From the NCBI GenBank assembly GCA_002633005.1, contig NMRA01000362.1, positions 365,165 through 429,164 of the forward strand: 64,000 bases of DNA, given 5' to 3'. Each line of letters starts with the position of its first letter. Position 1 is the first letter of the stretch. Position numbers and translations under genes: made by a program. Source of the stretch: Phoronis australis. Its lineage: Eukaryota; Phoronida; Phoronidae. The notes under the pieces were generated by a model. That model was not told where the DNA came from. It ran no database searches and worked only from the letters and a program-made list of their open reading frames with translations. Of this stretch, positions 56,301 to 64,000 are shown one piece after another.

Positions 56301-57139
56301 GTTGTCTCTGGCAAATCATAAACTTCGGCAAACCGTAGTTTGTTTCTCGATGAATATTAGGCTATAAACGTTTATGAATCTTTTGTTCTCACAATAAATT
56401 ATGTTTGCGTCATTAGTTGTTTCTTGTTTACTGTCGCTTGTCACACAGTACTTTGGCCTATTCGGCTTCAATTCTGAAGTCACGTTTGTTTTTAGGCTAA
56501 ATAAGGGTAAAACATAAAAACCAAGTCAATGAAAACCCGCATTAAGAGATGGCTATTGTACTAAAAACGTGTTCCAAAGGCTATTTATTGTCTTTATATT
56601 TGTCATTTGTGCTAGACTTTGTCGCATCGTGATACGCAGCTTGGCGATCGCATTGATAAAACCAAATGACGTAGACGATTGGTTAAATTAAAAACAATTT
56701 GAATGACCCCAATCAAAACTTGACATCTTTTGCGAGTCCGTTGACTCGCGGTCAAAGCCATCAATAATATTGGGCATCAAAAGCAATGCTAGGCGACCAT
56801 TTCTGCATCTGATAACTGGAGTTCATTTGCCATGTTTCGTAATTTTATCGGTCGAGGGCGCGTTGACCCAGAAAGTTCAGCAGTCAGCAGTATCGACTTG
56901 CACTTAGAATTGTCAGTGAGTAACAAGTGAGTTGCAATTGTTATTGGAGTTCTTGTTCGGTGATGAGATGTTTTGTGGGTGGTGGGGTTTGTGCGTTGTG
57001 CTCTAAAGGTGCACGCCCGTGGCAAGAGTGATTTACACTGAGCTGCGGAGAGAAGCGCTTTTTCGACTGTCTCCGTCCGGCCCCTAAAAAAGTCCAACCG
57101 GAATTTTCCGTGGATTGGCCCATGGACGTGTATTTGTAA
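53363..57139. other. Long stretch without supported gene
   Basis: Frames at 55052, 56065 and 56789 (minus) look random. 56832-56926 on the plus strand could be a first coding exon (ATGTTTCGTAATTTT... to a GTGAGT donor, 31 codons), but no partner exon was found and it does not join in frame to the WD40 exon at 57890. The N at 55372 lies here. Confidence 0.3.
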
Positions 57140-57480
57140 AATGAAAACACCGGGCGTCAGGTACCAAATAAAAGCCCGGGCGTTAATTTGAAGGGGGGGG
57201 GGAGTAAACAGAATTTCCTAGTTTTGGCTACGCAAATGTCAGCATGAAGCCCGACATGCACTTTTGTAAGTGAAACAACCTTTCTGGGTTCGCCAACACT
57301 TTTTTCGTTTGTGTAAATCAGTGTTAAATGCTCCGCAAACTGAATTTGTGATTATAAGTTGAAGCCAAAGTGGGCATCTTCCCGAATAAACACCACACTA
57401 TCTGGACACTTGACACCAGAATTTATAACACCAAATAAACGCCGTGAGCATTTATTAGGCATAATTTTCTGAACAACACC
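57140..57480. repeat. Possible inverted-repeat remnant (AAATAAACGCC motifs)
   Basis: ACCAAATAAAAGCCCGGGCG at about 57160 and ACCAAATAAACGCCGTGAGC at about 57430 are direct relatives, with CCCGAATAAACACC between. The motif resembles AATAAGCGCCC of the element at 59446-60172. A decayed relative is possible; the ends cannot be set. Also holds a run of G at 57195-57204. Confidence 0.35.
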
Positions 57481-57889
57481 CATGAGCGTGTCATCGGGTG
57501 GGGCTAATTACGGATCCTGCTAGTCGTGCAGATTAGTCTAGCGCCATCTTTTGGTGGGAATAAAATGTAAAACCTAAACAGTTATTTATTAACGAGCTAG
57601 AGATCTTTTATGTCGTTTTCAGTGACTGTTTATGTTCCATTCCTTACAAAAATCAGTGGCCTAAAATTGGTTATGGTGCTTTGCTTTTTTAATATAATCG
57701 AAAGAATGTAATTGAAAGTACATATTTTTGCGGAAGTGTTGTCAAGGTTCTGAAAACAAGTATGGCGGTGTCCGTGGATTTTGAAATTGGCGAGATACGA
57801 TGAAGTATCATGCAATACGACAAACATTTAATTTGAACAAGTTGATATTTTTATAGCAAACGAAATAGTGCCACCTAGAATCAGTCATC

Positions 57890-57992
57890 ATGGCTATGGA
57901 AAAGCATTTTGTCCTGCGGGAGACGCACACTCGAGCTATTGTGGCGTTGGGGTACAACCCGCTGAGACGAGAAATTCTCATGGGATGTGAAG
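57890..57992 (+). CDS. WD40 gene exon 1
   Basis: Starts at ATG (context ATCATGG, G at +4) with an in-frame stop 21 bases upstream. Encodes MAMEKHFVLRETHTRAIVAL, GYNPLRREILMGCE and the first base of the next codon, ending at donor GTAAGA. No signal peptide. Confidence 0.88.
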
Positions 57993-60900
57993 GTAAGAAC
58001 ATAGTCGTTTTCTAAAATTTAGTTGTCTTGTCACTATGCCTTCTGAGCATTATGGAAAACGTATAACATAAGTGGATTAGGCTTCTCACAATGTCATTGG
58101 ATCATACAAAGAGCACCCTTATCCAGACAGTCATGAACTGTCGGACATTTCAGAAGTTTTGTCACTCACGTTTTAGTCAAAACCAAAAACCCTATCATTC
58201 CTCAGCGATCCAGCATCCAACATATGTGACCTAATTTTGCTTATATATAGTTTTGATCTGGAAAAAAGAGTGTGCTAAAATAAAAACAACAAATTTGACA
58301 CCTGTCTTTCTTCAAGTTGGTTAGATGAGAAGGTGCTTCTTATAATTTTTATTCAAAAAAGTACTAAAAACAGTGGACAACAATTGTAGATTTGAAAATT
58401 ACTTTGACTCAATAATTTGGAAGAAAAAAAACTTCAACTTTGTTTCTGTTATTATGGCTGCTGGTCACATCAGAAATTTGATAAGAGAAAAGTGTAATTT
58501 GGGCTGAATAAAATAAGTGATATAATTGACAACATTGTAATTTTCAATACTTTTTTGATATTTTTTAGATATAGTCTGTCATAAACTTGAAAACAGTATG
58601 CTGTGATATATGCCATCAGCTAATTTTCACGACATCTTTCAGAAGATGGTGACAACTTCGCTGAAGCAAATTTGCTCAGGTTGCTGATATTGAAATACTA
58701 AAAATTTATAACAAAGTGAAATCAATTCCTGTCATTTTGTTATGACATGTACACAACCTTGTGGAAGAAGAGCAAAAAGAATCGGTAAAAAATTAGCTAG
58801 TAGGTAACAGTTATGGCACTGAAAGTCGACACTTAAGTTCACTCTAAAAATTTAGGATCAAAATGATGATAGAATGACATTTTTTGGCACTAGTACCTAA
58901 TTTAGTTTACTCAAGGAAGAGATTAGTTTTTTTAATAGCATTACTTTTGTGTCAGATTTTATCCGTCCATTTTTACCTACATCAGTACAAAGCTGTGTGT
59001 TTAACACAAACTAAATAAGAAAATAACAAAAGAATATTTGCCATAAGTAATTAACCATCTATTCATGTATTTTACGAACGCGATTAGAAAGGCGCTACGC
59101 TTGGTCCTGGGGCACAACAACATGCCTGCAATAGCCAGGCACTGAAACCACGATCTTTTGGTTAACATCTTGAGAGCGTTAAACTAACTACTGAGTCTGA
59201 GAGTTGGCACTGAACTGATTTGCGTGATGTGTTGCCGCTAGGTGTGGCGTGAAGTTATAGTTTCTTCTGTCTGAGATTTAAGTCAGGCTTGAAAGAGACT
59301 TTAAATTCAGAAAAAAATCACATTATTTTTTGTAAAGCATTCAATTATGTCTATGTTATGACGTAAGAAAATTGTAGTGAAGCTGTGAATTTTTAATGAA
59401 ACAGGCCCCTGTTCATTCTCAAATACAGTCGCAACCTTGTTGGTTTACCGTATTCGCCCTAATAAGCGCCCATGCCCCTATAAGCGCCCCCCCACGCATT
59501 TTCAGACTTTGCTAAAATAAGCGCCCAGTCCATGAACGCCGTGCACATGCAAAAAATGCCTTACATACATGCAGTTCTAAAATTCTACAGCAATGTCTGT
59601 TCAATTAATCAATAAGATCCGACAGTCCTGAAAAAATCATTGTGCACGGAATTTGTACACCACAAGCCTCACCGCTATGTCAGTATTTAGCTGTGACTAT
59701 ACACTTCAAACTTCCGCCGTGCTTCAAAAAGAACGCAAGTTTTGCTGATCTTGCGAGGGACATGTCCTATAATGGTCTGGCCTTTCAGAACAGACACAGC
59801 GTACTTGTCAAAGGGATTGCTACTTAAAACTTGAGGAGGTCTTCAGATAATTTGTTGAGTCTAAACTATATTTTTACTCAAGAATTCAAGTTGACCTATC
59901 GGCTATCGCGAGGCAACGACGCATCAGTCGACGAGTTTTCGCACTGGGTTTTTTTGAAAAAATGCTTGTACTCTGACAACAAAGTTTGATGGCTATGCAC
60001 TGCAATTTTGTAGAAACTGTCATAGGTTACAGATGCGTCACAAAGCGTAACTTTGATGAATTCTAGCTTATGATTTCACCTGTTTCGGAGACTGGGTTTC
60101 AACCACTTTTGGACTATAATATTCGCCTTCCCTTTCTAAGCGCCCTGGGCGTTTATTAGGGCGAATACGGTATTATTTTCTGAATAATGTGACTACCTGA
60201 CCTCTGATGTATTCTTTTCAGATGGCGTGATAAAGTCATGGGAAGCCGAGACAGGAAAGTTACTGTTAACAACACATGAACACCGGGGATGGGTAACAGA
60301 TTTTTTGTACTGGTAGGTTGCATAGTTGACACCGACGGTTATATGGCGTCCCAAAACTATTACTGCAAAAATACTCTGCGATAGAAAGATCAGAAAATAA
60401 TTTTCGTGAGAACTTCGTATTCCCAAAGTTTCTGTTGAAGTGTTAGAGAATTTGGGAAAAGTGCCACTGGTGACTCTAAGTGCAAAGAAATGATGAATGG
60501 ATTTTTTTTCAGTTTCTGAAAAGCTGTCTTTCTTACCGCCTTCAAATGCTCCACAGTTAAATGTTATTATTATGACTACTGGATTTTAGTGTTACAATAA
60601 TAATAATAATGATTATCATTTTTATTTGATTAGTATTATCGTTATTATCATTGGGACCTGGGTTTTCCATTTTCAATTACAGAGCAATCCGTTTTAGGAA
60701 ACATAAAATTTTATTTCTTTCATTTTCTAAATTATCAAATTCCATTTCACTTTTTCAAGCAGGTATCCAAGTTAACAATAATCTAGGAATTGCCTTGCTT
60801 TTTCCACTGAATTATGCTACAGCCCTGTTTTACCAATAACTTGCTTTGCACAATGTTTGTCGTTTCTTAAAACCAGAAAAAGAACAACGCCACCTTCAGA

Positions 60901-63814
60901 AAGAATGTACTACTTATTACTTGAACAGGTCTGTTGCAAAACAAACGTTGATCGATTTGTAGCCAGAATATGTCAAATTTAATGATGGATTATTGTCTTA
61001 GTTTTTTGGCAACTGAGAACCAAAACTTATGGTATCTGCTACGGAAATATGGAAATTCTGTTTGAAATCTCAAATTCTGTGAAAGAAATGGGAATTCTGT
61101 TTGTTTTCTGTTATCGCAAAAATCTCTATTAATATTGTTAATGTTATTGTCATTATGTTATGTTAATAGATCAAGTTTGAGTCTAATACTGGAATAAAAA
61201 CTTACAAAAAATTAGCGACATTGCCTCCGCATCTCACGGACTTCAGCTTGGCTTGTGATATTATCGTTATTCTGGCCAATTGATGACGTTTTGACCAGAC
61301 GGCGCGGCATACGTCATCCCATACGTGTTATAAATCGAATCTTAAACCGCCTCTTTTATTTAAAGAGGGACTCTCAATGCGCTCATGGAGAGCTTCCTTT
61401 ACTCCCCTTCTGAACCAGTCATCCTCACAGTCTAGGATAGTGACATCATCAGTATTGAAATCATGTCTAGTGGTGCACAGCTGGCTAAAAATAGCCGAAT
61501 CATAAGTGTCCCCATAGCTAGGACGATGATGTTGTGACATACTCATTTTTATGGACGGTTTCGTTTCACCTGTGTAACTGTCTGAGCACTGGAGATTCTT
61601 ACACTGAATACCGTGGACAACACATGATTTATTCCAGTATTAGACTCAAACTTGATCTGTTTTCTCAACTGAATGTCTCAAAATTTCATGCTTTTATTAT
61701 TTTAATATTGCATATTTTGTGCAGTACCCACATTAAACTTGCCTTCATGGTTCTTTGGTGTCAGAATATGGCAAGATTTGTTGTTCTTCTGTGTTTTTCA
61801 AATGCTTTGAACATTATTTTGAATGCCCACTATTATTCAAAATGTTGTCATTTGGTAGCTATTATTTTTCTCCAAAATTGGTGACATTTTGCGGTGTACT
61901 CATGTTATTACTTCATACAAAATATATAATTTCTAATCATTATAGGCCAGATGTCAAGTGTATGCTGTCATCTGCCAATGATGGTGTCATCATCGCTTGG
62001 TCGTCAGGAGGGGGCGTTCATGACAAGATTAATGTGAGTTACATATTCTATGACGCCCACTTTGTGTTTTAGGATTGAAATAGAGTTTTTTATGGTTTTT
62101 ATTGTGGTGTAAGAAAGTATATATTTTTCATTAAATTTTTCAATTTAATATGAAAATACACTGCTGACTTTTGTAAAAAACAATTAGTTGCAAATCGTCT
62201 GATTTGGATCGCCATTGCGTTTGGTTGTTATCCCATTTTACGCTCTTCCAGTGAGCCACACCCATATTCTGTTAAGTTATGCTTTTTGACACTCGGTCCT
62301 CATCAATATTCCAGTTAGCCACACCAGTGTACTGTATGGTTGTCAACCCTAGAAGAGCGCAGTTGGTGTGTGGAATGAACGCCAGCATCCGTCTATACGA
62401 CTTACAGCCTGGTAAGCCATTCAGTGCAGTACCAATTTTAGTGAGCTGAATCACGACACCTCTCCATAACTTCCTTCAAAAACAGTAGGAAACTAGTTGA
62501 AAGAGAAAAATATTTTCGAAATTGGCTGAAAATTCAATTTTCAACGAAAAGGCATGTCATTAATTTGTCCATTTTTGTTAGGGCACAAATTTGACAGAAT
62601 TCTTTGTTTAATAACTAATTGTAAATAAGTTCCAGAAGGACAGAGCTAGGGTAAAATTTAGGACAATGTTCAATTTTGCTTTTTTCAAATTTCTCAACAA
62701 AAATATTTTCTGATGATTTGTTCTGTACACCTGTCTTCAAAACAAGAAAACTTTTTTATCTTTAACTTAGTAATGGAACATGAGCCTTAAGTTGATAAAA
62801 TGCAAATTTTAGCTATTTTGTCCTAAACTGAACAATTTCTATGTTATGCTCATAATTATCAGACTTATTGTGCATTCCATGATATTTGCTGGGATATGCT
62901 CCATACTATATACTTAAATCATCAAGGGCTCTTATTGGAAAACTAAAATACCAGGGTGTAGGTGTTAATCCGAGCATGGGTGCATGCTTCTAAGTAAAAC
63001 TACTGTTTTGATAAGTTTAGAGTGGGCGCATACCTGAAAGGTTTATCTGGTTAATGCCCAGGGGTGCAGAGAGCTACATTGATGCCTGGCTTCACATGCC
63101 ATAGTCAAATAAAACATTATTGGCAGATTGAAGAGGATGTGTTTAAGGGTCCTATCGTCTAGAATGGAGTCATGATTGTCTGCTGTCCAGTAGCATGTCG
63201 CAGCTTTTTAAAAGCAGCCTATCGTCTGCTGCAAACATCACAGATTTATTGAGCAGGCCACTCGTGACAAAATGATGTACCGTTTTTTTTGCACATGGGT
63301 ACAAATGATATGGTATTGGAATGGGCATGAGCCAATTTATGAACCATTTCACGCCTCCTTCAGTTGGGAAGAGTACGGGTATTTTCTTACTTGATCAAGG
63401 CGGTTTCGGTGAAATTCACTGACTATGGTACTCAAAGGCTAGCGAGTTGCATTCCGACTTTTTGTGAGCTAAAATTATGGTGAGAAAGGGGCTCACAAAG
63501 ACATCATTCTAAAGAAGTCTCGGTCGTAGATTTGTGGTTGGCAGTCAAGCCAAACAAACATGCTATGGGGGGTTGGGTGATAAGCTGTGTGTGGACATTA
63601 ATCTGGTTAAGTAATATATCGCTGTCTCTGCTTCAGACAAAGACACTGGTCATGTGATAGACTCTGTGCCAGCGTTCATTGCCAAAGAGCACACAGACAT
63701 TGTGCGGTGTATTTTGTGTGTTGAATCGAGAATCTACTCTGGTGGCTATGACAACAAGCTGATTATTTACGACTGCTCATTCACAGGAGACAAGAGTATT
63801 AGACCAATATCTAT
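57890..63814 (+). CDS. WD40-repeat protein, first five coding exons (3' partial)
   Basis: Five exons (57890-57992, 60222-60312, 61946-62033, 62315-62411, 63637-63814) join in frame with consensus splice sites and give 185 codons. They cover about four WD40 blades: IVALGYNPLRREILMGCED then GVIKSWE; GWVTDFLYW then SANDGVIIAWS; PVYCMVVNPRRAQLVCGMNA then SIRLYD; HTDIVRCILCVESRIYSGGY then DNKLIIYD. Each ends with the W/Y-D or W-S variant of the WD dipeptide, so a beta-propeller scaffold for protein binding is expected. An in-frame TAG at 57866-57868 supports the ATG at 57890. The gene runs off the right edge. I cannot name the family member; cilia-associated and other large WD proteins are possible. 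Confidence 0.9.
57993..59097. other. WD40 intron 1, left part
   Basis: AT-rich, no repeat partner or RNA gene recognised. Confidence 0.6.
59098..59205 (-). repeat. tRNA-derived SINE in WD40 intron 1
   Basis: On the minus strand: A-box-like CTCAGTAGTTAGTTTAACG, then GATCGTGGTTTCAGTGCC with a B-box-like core, then TTGTGCCCCAGGACCAAGCG, which resembles the common TGTGTCCTTGGGCAAGGC SINE core. Confidence 0.55.
59446..60172. mobile_element. 727-bp inverted-repeat element in WD40 intron 1
   Basis: Left end TACCGTATTCGCCCTAATAA then GCGCCC; right end on the minus strand TACCGTATTCGCCCTAATAA then ACGCCC. The first 20 bases are identical. Both ends carry a second GCGCCC/TAAGCGCCC copy inside. The end dinucleotides could be a TA target duplication of mariner type; this is inference. 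No transposase frame seen. Confidence 0.8.
60222..60312 (+). CDS. WD40 gene exon 2
   Basis: Acceptor ATTCTTTTCAG, donor GTAGGT. Encodes DGVIKSWEAETGKLLLTTHE then HRGWVTDFLY and two bases of Trp. It ends the first blade (KSWE) and opens the second. Confidence 0.92.
60313..61327. other. WD40 intron 2, left part
   Basis: Contains an AT-rich TAATAATAATAATGATTAT tract near 60598-60650. Nothing else recognised before the Penelope relic. Confidence 0.6.
61328..61623 (-). pseudogene. Penelope-like retroelement relic (GIY-YIG end)
   Basis: On the minus strand, VVHGIQCKN then SYTGET (61623-61560) matches the GIY-YIG nuclease core pattern. After a one-base frameshift near 61557 come ILDCEDDWFRRGVKEALHER and IESPSLNKRGG, the typical end of Penelope-type ORFs. 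Stop after GLRFDL near 61330. Reverse transcriptase part not seen. Antisense in WD40 intron 2. Confidence 0.7.
61946..62033 (+). CDS. WD40 gene exon 3
   Basis: Acceptor TCATTATAG, donor GTGAGT. One base completes Trp, then PDVKCMLSSANDGVIIAWSS and GGGVHDKIN. Ends in phase 0. Carries the blade-2 SANDG turn and AWS. Confidence 0.92.
62315..62411 (+). CDS. WD40 gene exon 4
   Basis: Acceptor ATATTCCAG, donor GTAAGC. Encodes LATPVYCMVVNPRRAQLVCG then MNASIRLYDLQP, third blade ending in RLYD. Ends in phase 1. Confidence 0.92.
62412..63636. other. WD40 intron 4
   Basis: No repeat or RNA gene recognised; ends with CTCTGCTTCAG acceptor. Confidence 0.6.
63637..63814 (+). CDS. WD40 gene exon 5
   Basis: 178 nt, donor GTAAGT. 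Encodes DKDTGHVIDSVPAFIAKEHT, DIVRCILCVESRIYSGGYDN, KLIIYDCSFTGDKSIRPIS and two bases. Fourth blade (HTD, GGYDNKL, IYD). Its last 57 bases and donor are part of the 68-bp duplication at 63758-63893. The next exon is outside the window. Confidence 0.92.
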
Positions 63815-63893
63815 GTAAGTGCACAGATGATTATTTTTGACCGCTCGTGCACAGGAGACTAGAGTATAAGTACAATATCTGTACAAGTGCATG
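63758..63893. repeat. 68-bp tandem duplication of an exon end and splice donor
   Basis: 63758-63825 and 63826-63893 align without gaps, about 53 of 68 bases identical by my count. The first unit holds the end of exon 5 and its donor GTAAGT; in the second the same place reads ACAAGT, so the duplicate donor is dead. Confidence 0.85.
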
Positions 63894-64000
63894 GATTCTT
63901 GTGGTTGTCCCTCAGAAATACAGGACGACACGTATTTGCACACAGCGAAACAAAAGGTCATTGTTGTAGTAATTGTTTGTATTCGTGACATACTGAGTTG

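Noticed and set aside
1-64000. Prokaryotic defence system, CRISPR array, phage or operon
   Set aside because: Genes have introns, no clustered co-directional frames, no regular spacer-repeat pattern; the inverted repeats fit eukaryotic transposons.

Overview
This window is nuclear DNA from an animal, most likely a marine invertebrate. Three protein-coding loci have GT-AG introns of about 0.3 to 8.6 kb, separated by long AT-rich tracts full of degraded non-LTR retrotransposons, tRNA-derived SINEs, short inverted-repeat elements and microsatellites. It also has draft-assembly marks: gaps at 5920-6656 and 23470-23699, and single N bases at 4052, 10465, 17062, 43032 and 55372. The sequence does not fix the phylum. 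I saw no bacterial operon, CRISPR array, phage or plasmid.

Layout. (1) 3486-13629, minus strand: three exons of a zinc-dependent medium-chain alcohol dehydrogenase of the threonine/sorbitol dehydrogenase type. The C-terminal NAD-binding half is not found and probably lies beyond the left edge. Its first intron visible here (8.6 kb) carries a decayed L1-like LINE, which contains an inverted-repeat element, which itself contains a LINE 3' end. (2) 13.6-44 kb: no convincing complete gene. It holds a near-identical duplication at 15.9-17.9 kb joined by one N (probably two haplotypes placed in tandem), a decayed CR1/Jockey-like LINE at 29-30.6 kb, two long foldback structures (22.5-23.4 and 36.5-37.6 kb) and several families of short repeats. 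(3) 44347-47305, plus strand: a rhodopsin-class peptide-type GPCR in at least two exons, with a 438-bp inverted-repeat element in the intron and a tRNA-like SINE head before the likely polyadenylation signal. (4) 48-57 kb: repeats, including a hAT-like MITE with an 8-bp target duplication beside an ATGT microsatellite, and a 1.2-kb foldback at 52.2-53.4 kb. (5) 57890 to beyond 63814, plus strand: the first five coding exons of a WD40-repeat protein. Its introns hold a SINE, a 727-bp inverted-repeat element and an antisense Penelope-like GIY-YIG relic.

The three genes are neighbours by position only; nothing suggests a joint pathway. The interest lies in the mobile DNA: a 49-bp element with an exact 8-bp target duplication and an empty site in the paired copy, a MITE family whose copies carry filler sequence found nearby, three long foldbacks, and a three-level transposon nest. 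All protein calls come from reading motifs; no database search was possible.
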